This document shows positions 45,903-55,800 of a stretch of DNA of 64,000 nt, piece by piece. The notes beneath the pieces were generated by a model, which did no database searches, had not been told where the DNA came from, and saw nothing but the letters and a program-made list of their open reading frames with translations. How positions within the stretch are numbered: the first letter of the stretch is position 1; each line of letters starts with the position of its first letter. The stretch is from NCBI RefSeq assembly GCF_013034685.1, contig NZ_WQGO01000005.1, forward strand, positions 124,001 to 188,000, in the 5' to 3' direction. A program made the translations under genes and the position numbers. Origin of the DNA: Ruegeria lacuscaerulensis. GTDB lineage: Bacteria > Pseudomonadota > Alphaproteobacteria > Rhodobacterales > Rhodobacteraceae.

Positions 45903-46823
45903 TTACTTTGCCAGTCTCAATGCGTTGCGTTTTGATTCCCACACTCTTTCAAGACCTTTACGAAGACTTACGTGAGGGGACCACCCCGGAACGCGCGCCA
46001 ATTTGCGGTTGGGCTCCATTATTTCATTCGGACGATACGGGCGTTCACCCCATTGGATGGGGGGTGCTGCCTCCGCGATCTCGCCGATCAATGCTTCGAG
46101 ATCGCGAAGCGAGTGATGCTCACCTGAAGACACACCATAGACTTCCAATTGGTCCAGCGGGTCGCCTGCCGCGCGCTCGGTCGCGGCGACAATCGCAGCC
46201 GCCGCATCTTCGACGTAGACGAGGTCCATTTTCTGAAACCCCGGCGACATTTTCAGGGGCTCTTGCGCGACGACCGCGTTAAAAACAAGATCGACAACTT
46301 TGTTGCGCCAATCTGATGGGCCGTAGTTGTCAAACATTCTTAGGGAAATGACATTCAGCCCGTTCTTTGCGAAAGGAACCAGAATATCTTCGGCGGCCTG
46401 CTTTGTCGCTGCGTAGTAGTTGAACGGGTCATAGATGTTTTCCGGCGACGAAGTTTGCCAGCTTGTGCCGCATACCACCATGCCCTTCGCCCCGCATCGC
46501 GCCGCGCTTTGGGCCAGAAGCGACGGCAATAGCGTGTTGACCTCGAGCATCGCGCGTATGCCCTCTTCGTCTTCCTTGGCCCGAGAAACGGCCGCGATAT
46601 GCACGACTACACCAGGCGAAAAGGCTTCGACCTGCGCGCATACATCCTTAAGTTCAGGATTCAGGATCAGTGTCTCAACGGTCGCGGCGCCATCGGCGAG
46701 AATGTCGTCAACAGAGGTAGATGATGCACGTTGCAAGCTGCCTATGTGAAAAGGTTTCTCCGCCAATTGGCGTAAGACCGCTTGCCCCAGAAAACCGGTT
46801 CCACCCGTCACCAATACTCTCAT
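45903..46823 (-). CDS. NAD-dependent epimerase/dehydratase
   Basis: A 306-residue extended SDR. VLVTGGTGFLGQAVLRQLAE is the coenzyme motif, VVHIAAVSRAKED the second conserved segment and YYAATKQAAE the Tyr-x3-Lys site, with upstream VVCGTSWQTSSPEN containing the serine. I chose the ATG at 46823 (an AGG site lies upstream); one at 46835 is possible. It heads the minus-strand polysaccharide operon, whose promoter is probably in the 418-bp spacer before the divergent FkbM gene. Confidence 0.85.
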   Translation of the reverse strand: MRVLVTGGTGFLGQAVLRQLAEKPFHIGSLQRASSTSVDDILADGAATVETLILNPELKDVCAQVEAFSPGVVVHIAAVSRAKEDEEGIRAMLEVNTLLPSLLAQSAARCGAKGMVVCGTSWQTSSPENIYDPFNYYAATKQAAEDILVPFAKNGLNVISLRMFDNYGPSDWRNKVVDLVFNAVVAQEPLKMSPGFQKMDLVYVEDAAAAIVAATERAAGDPLDQLEVYGVSSGEHHSLRDLEALIGEIAEAAPPIQWGERPYRPNEIMEPNRKLARVPGWSPHVSLRKGLERVWESKRNALRLAK

Positions 46824-46835
46824 CCTGAGCCTCAT

Positions 46836-47253
46836 TTCGCATTCGTCGGGTAGGTCACTCGCACACTAAAGTGACATTTACCAGACACTAGCACATTGGA
46901 TTTGAACAGGGGCAAATGCAGTGGAGCGGGACAAGCGGAAAATCGCCAGTTTCGAATAGGTTAAATAAGGCCTCATTGCTTGTGTTTATGTCGATTGACT
47001 TCTAGCGTGCGGGCTGACTTAACCGCACACAACAGCTATTTTGGACCGTAGGCTTTTGTGGCCTCCGATGCCGCACCAAGGATCGCATTTGATGGAAGTA
47101 TTTTCGACAAGCCCAAATTATATGACCTTCGAGGTCTGGGATAGAACAGCGCGGTTCGTCCGGGTTTCTCAAAATCAGGATATGCACTTCCATGCCGCAT
47201 TTTTCCGCCTTGACCAGGTTCTTGACTTGTCAGGCGGAAAACAGTGAGTTGAA
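46836..47253. other. Divergent promoter spacer of the polysaccharide cluster
   Basis: No gene is supported in these ~420 bp; the open frames are short and unlike proteins. The AT-rich part at about 46960-47010 (GTTAAATAAGG, TGTTTATGTCG) is a possible promoter region for genes on both sides. Confidence 0.4.
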
Positions 47254-48345
47254 GTGTCGTTCTCATGGTTTGGGCGCCATGATCAAAGCGGCGACATGCC
47301 GCCTGTTTTCGAAGCTTATTTGGAGCACGGCGCCCCTGAAAATCGAAATTTCAACGCGGCTTCTCACCCGCGGTTACTGGATCATGCTTGGGGCCGCGAG
47401 ACCTTGGTTTTCGAGCTGGATGGGTCCGAAGTGGATCCGATCATTGGCCTTCGGTTCAGCGACCCGCGTATAACCCTGATGACGTTCAAAGCGTTAAATC
47501 TAACGGTGCAATCCAGTCCTCAGGCACCGACGCCGCAGCAGTTGCAAACGCAGTATGCTCCGTTTGTAAAAGACGGCTGGTTTCCTGATCCCTTCATGCA
47601 GGCGCTGCATGATGTTGTCCGGCTATATTATACGCCGGTGCTTGAACGCGGCGGTGACGCTATCGACATCGGGGCAAACAAAGGGTTTCACACCCATGCC
47701 ATGCGCAATGCCTTTCGCCGACCGGACCAGAAGCTGATTGCAGTCGAACCGCACCCGACGCTGCATCGCGCGTTGCAGCAAGGTTTTGCGGGCGACCCGC
47801 AGGTCGACATTACCAATGTGCTTATCGGGTCTCGGGCGGCCAGCGATGTCAGCTTTACCTATTCCGAAACTCATCACGAGCTTGGCTCCGCGCGCCCAAA
47901 TTACATTGAAGAGTTCTTCCCTGATATCGAGGATGATTTTGAAACCATCCGTATGGATATGCTGAACGTTGATGTGCTGGTCGATCAGTTCGGCCTGACA
48001 CCTGGTTTCATCAAAATCGACGTGGAAGGGTTCGAGCTTGAGGTCCTGCACGGTGCTCACAAAACGTTCGAAAACTTCCGACCCGTTGTGGCGTTTGAGT
48101 TCAATGTCGCGAGTTCACCCAATAACAGCTATCTGCTGGCCGATATGTTTGACCATTTCGACTACGTGATTTTTGATTGCTTTGGCAACCGGCTGGGGGC
48201 CACGACCTGGTGCAATCCCAGTATCGCCCCGATTGACCGCGTCGCCATTCCCGCTGAACAGGCCGAGGCCGTGATGGCTGCAGTACAGGGGCCTTTGGAC
48301 CAGCATTGGCGAGAGTGGCAGCAGGCGCAGAAATCACCCGGCTAA
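47254..48345 (+). CDS. FkbM-family methyltransferase
   Basis: A 363-residue protein with a C-terminal SAM-dependent methyltransferase of the FkbM type: AIDIGANKGFHTHAMRNAFR (motif I), KLIAVEPHPTLHRALQQ, and FIKIDVEGFELEVLHGAHKTF, a strong family signature. The N-terminal ~115 residues are variable. The start is a GTG at 47254, with no obvious Shine-Dalgarno site; an ATG at 47296 is the alternative. It is divergent from the polysaccharide operon and likely modifies a glycan or related hydroxyl. Its stop overlaps by 3 bp the end of the convergent aldolase gene. Confidence 0.82.
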   Translation: MSFSWFGRHDQSGDMPPVFEAYLEHGAPENRNFNAASHPRLLDHAWGRETLVFELDGSEVDPIIGLRFSDPRITLMTFKALNLTVQSSPQAPTPQQLQTQYAPFVKDGWFPDPFMQALHDVVRLYYTPVLERGGDAIDIGANKGFHTHAMRNAFRRPDQKLIAVEPHPTLHRALQQGFAGDPQVDITNVLIGSRAASDVSFTYSETHHELGSARPNYIEEFFPDIEDDFETIRMDMLNVDVLVDQFGLTPGFIKIDVEGFELEVLHGAHKTFENFRPVVAFEFNVASSPNNSYLLADMFDHFDYVIFDCFGNRLGATTWCNPSIAPIDRVAIPAEQAEAVMAAVQGPLDQHWREWQQAQKSPG

Positions 48346-50375
48346 CGCAATTCGGCCTCAGTGTTGCCGCCATCGACGGTAAGGACGTGGCCGGTTGTAC
48401 GCTTGGACAGTGCAAGGGTCACGAAACCGTCGGCGACGTGGTGAGCCTGAACTTCGCGGCCCAGAAGATTTCCGCCCATATAGGTGTCTTCGCTGACACC
48501 ACGGGCGGCGGCGCGTTCCTTGATGAAATCGTCCGTTAACAGGCCCGAGCGGATGCGGTCGGCATTCACCCCGTTAACGCGAATGCCCGCACCGGCCAGT
48601 TCCAAAGTCAACTGGCGCATCAGGAACATGGTGGCCGCTTTCGGTGTGCCATAGGCCCCGAAATTCTTGCCGGGATTGACCGCCTGTTTTGAGATGTTGA
48701 ACAGGATCTGCCCGCCGCGTCCCTGCGCCTGTATCACGCGGGCGGCGGCGGTGGCAAAATTCTTGTGGGCAAAGAAATTCAATTCGAATGCCTGCCGGAA
48801 GGCCGCATCGTCCAGATCCAGCAAAGCCCCCGACCTTGCTGTGCCTGCGTTTGAGATCAGGATGTCCAACCCACCAAAGGCTAGGATCGCGGCGTCCATC
48901 GCCCGCTGAGCCGCGCCGTCCGAAGTGATGTCTTCGGCATGGGGGACGTGCCATCGCCCAAGCTGGTCCAGCGCCTGATCCAACGCCTGCGGGTCCTTGT
49001 CGATCAGCACCAGGTTGGCCCCCTTGGCGGCAAAGGCTTTGGCCGTGGCCACCCCGATCGCGCCCGCGCCGCCCGTGATCATAACGACTTTGCCCTGAAA
49101 CGGCGATGGCGTTCCCTTGCCCAGCTTGGCCTGTTCCAGCGACCAATACTCGCAGTCGAACATGTCCTTTTCGCTGATTGGATAGAACCCGCCCGCATCT
49201 TCGCCAACGGCGCGCACGCGGATATTTTGCTCGGCCAGATCGGCCGCTGCTGCTGCTGCCTTGGCGTTTCCGCCCATGCCGACGATGCCGATCCCTTCGA
49301 TCCAGGCATGTTTGGGATCAGGGGTCAGCAGGGTTTTGGGTTCCTTGGCGTGCGGAGCCTGACGGTTGAAATAGGCGCGATACTCGTCGGCAAAACCTTC
49401 GACCTTGGCTTTGATGGTCTCGCGGTTGGCTAGATCGGCGCGGCGCAGCACCAGCGGGCGGCCCTTGGTGCGGATCACGTGATCGGGTGATGCCATCCCA
49501 CGTGTGGCCAGCGCGTCGATATCGGGGCGGGCCATGAAGGTATGGGTATGATCGCCGTTGCGCAGATCAAAGATGGGCATCGCGTCGTCGCGCTCGGCAT
49601 TCACCTCGGCGATGACACCGCGCAGCATAGGCAGAACCTGTAAACCCTCAGCTGGACGGCGTTCGCCGATAGGGGTGACGCCCGTCAGGCCCAGATAGGC
49701 GGCGACCTCATTGGTGTGGCTGACGATCTTGTCATAGCTTTCCTGCGCCGTGTCACCGAAGGCAAAATGCCCGTGTTGCAGCAGCAAGAGCCCCTCGACG
49801 GCAGGGTTGGCGTCGTAGACATCAGCGGCCGCCTTGGCCAGATCGAAGCCGGGCATGATATAGGGTACAATGCCCAAACGATCGCCGAAGATCTCGCGGC
49901 AGATCTCGGCTGCGTTAGGCAGGTTAGCAAGGATCAGGAAAGGTGTCGCGTGGGTGTGGTCAACATATCTATGCGGCAGGAACGCATGCAGCAGCGTTTC
50001 GACCGACGGGTTGGGCGAGGTCGAATCCAGCAAGTTCGAGCGTTGGTAGTTGACCATGTCTTCGTCGGACAGGGTTTCAAGTTGCCGGGCCTTCAGCAAA
50101 GGATCAAGCCAGACCCCTGGCAGACCCGGTGCCTCGATCGTGTCCAGATCCCAGCCCGAGCCTTTGACATGCAGCACCTGGCGCTGGTCGCCGAACAGAT
50201 CAGGACGCTCCAGTTTAACCGAAGTATTGCCGCCACCATGCATCAACAGGTCGGGGTTCTGGCCGATCAGGCGCGAGGTATAGACACGTTCTGCCAGTTC
50301 CTGATCGGCAGGGTCATCGCCCGCCGCCGCGCGCCATTCCTGTGCTTTTGCCGCGTCGTACCAGTTTTCAATCAT
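48342..50375 (-). CDS. Bifunctional class II aldolase and short-chain dehydrogenase
   Basis: A 677-residue fusion. The N-terminal ~400 residues are a class II (zinc) aldolase/adducin domain: LMHGGGNTSVKLERPDLFG and the metal-binding HTHATPF. The C-terminal ~260 residues are a short-chain dehydrogenase: VVMITGGAGAIGVATAKAFAAKGANLVLIDKD, ISNAGTARSG, and the YGTPKAA Tyr-x3-Lys. The fusion type is known as rhamnulose-phosphate aldolase/lactaldehyde dehydrogenase, but here it directly follows mtnA, which fits 5-deoxy- or 5-methylthio-pentulose phosphate cleavage. I chose the ATG at 50375, 33 bp after the mtnA stop; a TTG at 50411 overlaps it. Confidence 0.88.
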   Translation of the reverse strand: MIENWYDAAKAQEWRAAAGDDPADQELAERVYTSRLIGQNPDLLMHGGGNTSVKLERPDLFGDQRQVLHVKGSGWDLDTIEAPGLPGVWLDPLLKARQLETLSDEDMVNYQRSNLLDSTSPNPSVETLLHAFLPHRYVDHTHATPFLILANLPNAAEICREIFGDRLGIVPYIMPGFDLAKAAADVYDANPAVEGLLLLQHGHFAFGDTAQESYDKIVSHTNEVAAYLGLTGVTPIGERRPAEGLQVLPMLRGVIAEVNAERDDAMPIFDLRNGDHTHTFMARPDIDALATRGMASPDHVIRTKGRPLVLRRADLANRETIKAKVEGFADEYRAYFNRQAPHAKEPKTLLTPDPKHAWIEGIGIVGMGGNAKAAAAAADLAEQNIRVRAVGEDAGGFYPISEKDMFDCEYWSLEQAKLGKGTPSPFQGKVVMITGGAGAIGVATAKAFAAKGANLVLIDKDPQALDQALDQLGRWHVPHAEDITSDGAAQRAMDAAILAFGGLDILISNAGTARSGALLDLDDAAFRQAFELNFFAHKNFATAAARVIQAQGRGGQILFNISKQAVNPGKNFGAYGTPKAATMFLMRQLTLELAGAGIRVNGVNADRIRSGLLTDDFIKERAAARGVSEDTYMGGNLLGREVQAHHVADGFVTLALSKRTTGHVLTVDGGNTEAELR

Positions 50376-50407
50376 CGGTGTTCTTTCGGTTTGCAGTCTG
50401 TGGGCTT

Positions 50408-51499
50408 TCAATGGGCTTTGTCGGGGAATAGGCCGGCCAGGCCTTGGGTGCTGGCGTCGCAGATGCCACGTTCGGTGATCAGCCCCGTGACCAGACGGTT
50501 GGGGGTGACGTCAAAGGCCGGATTGCCGCCTGATGTGCCCTGTGGCGTGACCAGAACCTCGCCGATCTGACCCTGATTCAGACCCTGAATACGGGTAATC
50601 TCGGCCTCAGGGCGATCCTCGATGGGGATTTCGGCGACCCCGTCTTGCAGCGACCAGTCTATTGTGGGCGAGGGTAAAGCTACATAGAACGGCACCCCGT
50701 TATCATAGGCCGCCAGCGCCTTGAGATAGGTGCCGATCTTGTTGCACACATCGCCGCGTGCGGTGGTGCGATCGGTGCCGGTGATGACCAGATCGACCAG
50801 CCCGCGCTGCATCAGATGCCCGCCTGCATTGTCCACCACATAGGTGTGCGGGATGCCATGTTCGCCCAGCTCCCACGCGGTCAGGGCCCCTTGGTTGCGG
50901 GGGCGGGTTTCGTCGACCCAGACATGGATCGGAACCCCTTCGTTGTAGGCGTGGTACATCGGGCTGGTGGCCGTGCCCCAATCGACCGTCGCCAGCCAGC
51001 CGGCGTTGCAATGGGTCAGAAGGTTCACTGGCTCGCCTGCGGGCTTCTTCGCGGCGATCTCTCTGATCAGGGCCAGGCCGTTTTCACCAATGCGGCGGTT
51101 GATTTCGATATCTTCCTCGAACACCTCCTGCGCCAGCGCCCAGGCAGCGTCAGCCCGGTTTTCAGGGGGCAGCGGCAGCAGAGTCGCGCGGCACCGCGCA
51201 AGCGCCCAGGCCAGATTTACCGCCGTGGGCCGCGTCGCGTTCAAAACGGTGCTGGAGTGTTCGAAATTCACGTCCGAGGGGTCCCTCGTCATCGCCTCGG
51301 CCATGCCATAGGCGGCGGTCGCCCCGATCAGAGGCGCCCCGCGCACCCACATGTCGCGGATTGCGACTTCGAAATCTTCCAATGCGGACAAGGTGACGAC
51401 TTTGAATTCATGCGGCAGCCAGCGTTGATCAATGATCCGCACTGCGCCGCTTTGCGCATCGCGCCAGATCGCCCGATAGTGAACGCCGCCGACTTTCAT
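50408..51499 (-). CDS. mtnA: S-methyl-5-thioribose-1-phosphate isomerase
   Basis: A 363-residue isomerase that turns 5-methylthioribose-1-phosphate (or 5-deoxyribose-1-phosphate) into the ribulose phosphate. [41 protein letters not shown] with the conserved Cys, and [27 protein letters not shown] with the catalytic Asp are all present. It forms an operon with the aldolase/dehydrogenase gene. No mtnB, mtnC or mtnD of the classical methionine salvage path is seen next to it. Confidence 0.93.
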   Translation of the reverse strand: MKVGGVHYRAIWRDAQSGAVRIIDQRWLPHEFKVVTLSALEDFEVAIRDMWVRGAPLIGATAAYGMAEAMTRDPSDVNFEHSSTVLNATRPTAVNLAWALARCRATLLPLPPENRADAAWALAQEVFEEDIEINRRIGENGLALIREIAAKKPAGEPVNLLTHCNAGWLATVDWGTATSPMYHAYNEGVPIHVWVDETRPRNQGALTAWELGEHGIPHTYVVDNAGGHLMQRGLVDLVITGTDRTTARGDVCNKIGTYLKALAAYDNGVPFYVALPSPTIDWSLQDGVAEIPIEDRPEAEITRIQGLNQGQIGEVLVTPQGTSGGNPAFDVTPNRLVTGLITERGICDASTQGLAGLFPDKAH

Positions 51500-51795
51500 T
51501 GCCTATCCTCCTGGTTGTGTCGCGCCCCCGAGGGCCGTGTTCCTGCCGCAACAGGCCCAAAACGCGCCAGCCCTTCGAAATGAGGATTGTAAACCACGGG
51601 CGCAGCGGGTCGGTTGACGAAATGAGACATGCAAGTTGTTGGCGATTGGCCCGGCAATGTCAAACCCTTGCAAGGTGAAGAGATCGGTGGATTTCAGCAG
51701 CCTATGGTTGTATCGCCACAATTCCGGGGCAGATTGGGTTGCACATCTTAGCTATCCGGTCTCTGCTACGGCAAACCGATTTGTAGGAGAGCACC

Positions 51796-52827
51796 ATGCC
51801 CCAATCCCCCGACACAAACCGCCGTATTGTTCTGGCCGAACGCCCCAAGGGCCAGCCAGACGAGAACACTCTGCGGTTAGAGACAACCGATGTCCCGACG
51901 CCCGGGGCAGATGAAATGCTAGTGCGCACGGTCTTTCTGTCTTTGGACCCCTATATGCGTGGACGCATGAATGATGCGAAATCCTATGCCGAGCCGGTGG
52001 CGATCGGCGGTGTTATGACTGCGCAGGTCGTGGGACGGGTCGAGCAGTCGAACCTTCAGGGCTTTGCGGTTGGCGATTATGTCCTGAACATGAGCGGCTG
52101 GCAGGATTATGCGATCTCGGACGGGGTGCAGGTGGTCAATCTTGGTCAATCACCAGACAACCCGTCCTGGGCGCTGGGGATTTTGGGGATGCCGGGCTAT
52201 ACGGCCTATGCCGGGCTGCTGAAAATCGGTGAGCCTAAACCCGGTGAAACCGTTGTTGTCGCCGCAGCCTCAGGCCCGGTAGGGGCGACTGTGGGTCAGA
52301 TTGCCAAGCTGAAAGGTTGCCGCGTGGTCGGCATTGCGGGTGGGCCCGAGAAATGCGCGCATGTGGTGCAAAATCTGGGATTTGATGCTTGTCTGGATCA
52401 CCGCTCGGATGATCTGGCTGGACAACTGCGCGAGGCCTGCCCGGACGGTATTGACGTCTATTTCGAGAATGTCGGCGGCAAGGTGCTGTATGCGGTTCTG
52501 CCTTTGTTGAACCCGTTTGCGCGCGTACCCGTTTGCGGCATCGTAAGCTGGTACAATCTGCCCGGTCTGCCAGAGGGGCCGGATATGGGCCCGGCGATCA
52601 TGGGGACGTTGTTACGGATGAAGGTGCGCATGCAGGGTTTCATCATTTTCGACAATTTCGGACCCGAGGTGTATCAGGAATTCGTCCGCGACATGACCGG
52701 CTGGCTAAAAGACGGCTCGGTCACTTACAAAGAACACTTGGTCGAGGGGCTGGAAAACGCGCCTGAAGCGTTCAATCGGTTATTGGCCGGGGGGAACTTT
52801 GGTAAGATGGTCGTAAAGGTGGGGTGA
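51796..52827 (+). CDS. NADP-dependent oxidoreductase, CurA/YncB-like
   Basis: A 343-residue zinc-independent medium-chain reductase. FLSLDPYMRGRM, GVMTAQVVGRVEQS, GDYVLNMSGWQDY and the Rossmann motif AAASGPVGATVGQIAKLKGCRVVGIAGGPEKC identify the leukotriene-B4-dehydrogenase-like group, which includes CurA and YncB. It reduces alpha,beta-unsaturated carbonyls with NADPH; the substrate is unknown. It stands alone between the mtnA spacer and a convergent putA, and the stop is near an inverted repeat. Confidence 0.88.
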   Translation: MPQSPDTNRRIVLAERPKGQPDENTLRLETTDVPTPGADEMLVRTVFLSLDPYMRGRMNDAKSYAEPVAIGGVMTAQVVGRVEQSNLQGFAVGDYVLNMSGWQDYAISDGVQVVNLGQSPDNPSWALGILGMPGYTAYAGLLKIGEPKPGETVVVAAASGPVGATVGQIAKLKGCRVVGIAGGPEKCAHVVQNLGFDACLDHRSDDLAGQLREACPDGIDVYFENVGGKVLYAVLPLLNPFARVPVCGIVSWYNLPGLPEGPDMGPAIMGTLLRMKVRMQGFIIFDNFGPEVYQEFVRDMTGWLKDGSVTYKEHLVEGLENAPEAFNRLLAGGNFGKMVVKVG

Positions 52828-52851
52828 TCTGACCGCCTCTCATTTTTGTGC

Positions 52852-52884
52852 ACCGCCCCGGACAAATCGGTCTGCCGGGGCGGT
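52852..52884. terminator. Hairpin between convergent genes
   Basis: ACCGCCCCGG and CCGGGGCGGT form a perfect 10-bp stem with a 13-base loop. It lies between the ends of the oxidoreductase gene and putA. There is no clear T-tract on either side, so it may work as a two-way pause or Rho-assisted terminator. Confidence 0.6.
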
Positions 52885-52890
52885 CGCGGG

Positions 52891-55800
52891 TTAACTTGCT
52901 GCCGCCAAAAGCGAGGCGTTGCCACCGGCAGCGGTGGTGTCAATACACACGTGACGCTCAAGCTGACAGCGGTCGCCGAAATCCGCGTCATTGATCATCG
53001 GGATCAAAGCACCGGGTCGCTGCGCCAAGGCCGTGCGGATGGCCCGAAGCTGAGCCTCTTCTCCCCAACAGACAACCGCATCGAAGCCCGAAATCGAGCC
53101 TAACACAGCGGGTTCCAGTACACCGTCCACCGTGTTCGGACCCGTTGCGCCGGGCGCAACGATGACGGCGGAACAGCCATGCGCCACAGCGATTTCGCGC
53201 TGCGCCTGCGCGGCCTCAAGCGATGGGCCAAGACACAGGATGATGCCACGGCCATAGGTCGACAGCGTGTTCGACTCGCCCGTCGGCCCCGGTAGCTGTT
53301 GCCGTTTCAACGCGATACGCGGTGGGCGTTTGGTCGCCGTCAGGACAGCCTGAACCGTGGCCTCATCGGCGGCCTGTCCCGTAGCCGCGGCAAAGCTTTG
53401 CGTCACCGGCTTGGTGAAGCGCTTGACGTAAGACGGACCGCCCGCCTTGGGCCCGGTGCCCGACAACCCCTCACCCCCGAAAGGTTGGGACCCCACAATC
53501 GCGCCAATCTGGTTGCGGTTGATATACATGTTGCCGACGTTCAGCTGCGACGTAACCTGTTCGATCCGGTCGTCGATGCGCGAGTGCATTCCGAAGGTCA
53601 GGCCAAAGCCCGTGGCATTGATCGCGGCGACCACCGCGTCCAGCTCGGCGGCCTTGTAGGTGGCCACATGCATGACCGGGCCGAACACCTCTTTTTCCAG
53701 ATCACCAATACCCGATACACGCAGGACGGTTGGGGCAACGAAGGTCCCGTCTGTCGGGGTATCCAGTTCTTTCAACACACGCCCCTGTGCGCGGGCGTCT
53801 TCGACATAGGCAAGGATTTCACCCTGCGCGCCGTCACTGATCACCGGCCCGACATCGGTACGCAAGTCCCATGGGTTGCCCACGACCAGCTCATCCATCG
53901 CGCCGTAGAGCATCTCGAGGAAGGGTTCGGCCACGTCCTCTTGTACGTAAAGCAGCCGTAGCGCAGAACAGCGCTGACCGGCGGATTGGAAGGCCGAGGC
54001 GACGATATCCTTGATCGCCTGTTCCGGCAGCGCCGTGGAGTCCACGATCATCGCGTTCAGCCCACCAGTTTCGGCGATCAAAGGGGCCTCGGGGGCGATC
54101 TGATCAACCATGGCGCGGTTGATAGTCTGCGCCGTGTGGGTTGAGCCGGTAAAGCACACCCCTTTGATCCTTGGATCCGACGTCAGCCGTGCGCCTACGA
54201 CCGAGCCGCGGCCCGGCAGCAGTTGTAACGCCGTCTTCGGAACGCCGGCTTCATGCATCAGGTTGACGGCGACACAGGCGGTGATGGCCGTTGGGTCCGC
54301 CGGTTTGGCCAGGACACCATTGCCAGCGGCCAGCGCGGCGGCGATCTGCCCGGTGAAGATGGCCAGCGGGAAGTTCCACGGTGAAATGCAAACCATCACA
54401 CCGCGCGCAGGTCGCGTAACTTCGGTGCCGCGCACAGCATAGTAGCGCAGGAAATCGACCGCCTCGCGCAGCTCGGCGATGGCGTCCATCGGGGTCTTGC
54501 CCGCTTCGCGGGTGAGGATGGCAAAAAGCTCTCCGAAGTTCTGCTCATATAGCTCGGCGGCGCGAAACAGGGTCTGGCGACGCGTTTCAGCATCCGCGTT
54601 CCACGGGGCCGCCGCGCCAAGTGCCGTTTCGACATCCTCGACCGATGCCTCAGCCACCACACCCACCTTGTCCGCGTGATCGGCGGGATTGAGGACAGGG
54701 CGGTCTGTGGTGTTCTGCGACGCGCTCTCCAAAAGCGGCCCAACCTGCCAGAACTTTGCGCGAAATGGCGCGCGGGCCTGTTCGATCTCGGCCAGATCGT
54801 CGGTGTCGTGCAAATCCCAGCCCCGTGAATTCGGGCGTTCGGTCCCATAAAGGTCGGCAGGCAGCAGAACAGCCGCGTTAGAGCCTGAGTCGAGCGCATC
54901 GAACGGGTCGACGGCGACGATTTCCGGGGCCACGGATTGGTCCACGATCTGGTTCACGAACGAAGAGTTCGCCCCGTTTTCCAGCAAGCGCCGCACCAGA
55001 TAGGCCAGAAGGTCCCGATGCGCCCCGACCGGCGCGTAAATCCGGCACCGAGTGCCGCTGCCTTTCAGGACCAGATCATGCAGGCTTTCACCCATGCCGT
55101 GCAGGCGCTGGAACTCAAAGCTGCGTGTGTCTGTGGCCATGTCGAGGATCGCGGCCACCGTATGGGCGTTATGGGTGGCAAATTGCGGATATATCCGATC
55201 TGTCATGCCCAGCAATTTCTGGGCGCAGCAGATATACGAGATATCGGTGGCCGCCTTGCGAGTGAAAACCGGGAAGCCGCCCAGCCCTTCGACCTGTGCT
55301 CGCTTGATCTCGGTATCCCAATAGGCACCTTTTACCAGACGCACCATGATTTTACGGTCCAATTCAGCAGCCAGCGCATGCAGCCAATCCAGAACATAGG
55401 CTGCGCGCTTGCCATAGGCCTGCACGACCACGCCGAACCCGTCCCAGCCCGCAAGCGACGGGTCGCGCAGAACAGCTTCGATCACGTCAAGGGACAGATC
55501 CAGCCGATCCGCCTCTTCCGCGTCGATATTCAGGCCCATATTGGCGGCCTTGGCCTGTTGTGCAAGTTGCAGCGTCAGGGGCACCAGCTCCGCCATCACC
55601 CGGTCTTTTTGCCCGACCTCATAGCGGGGATGCAGCGCCGAGAGCTTGATCGAAATGCCGGGGTTTTCCCGAATGTCTTGCGCGTCGCATTCCCTGGCCA
55701 GCTTGGCGATGGCGTCCGAATACGCGGCCAGAAACGCCTTGGCGTCGTGGGCTGTCAAAGCAGCCTCGCCCAGCATGTCGTAGGAATAGGTATAGCCCTC

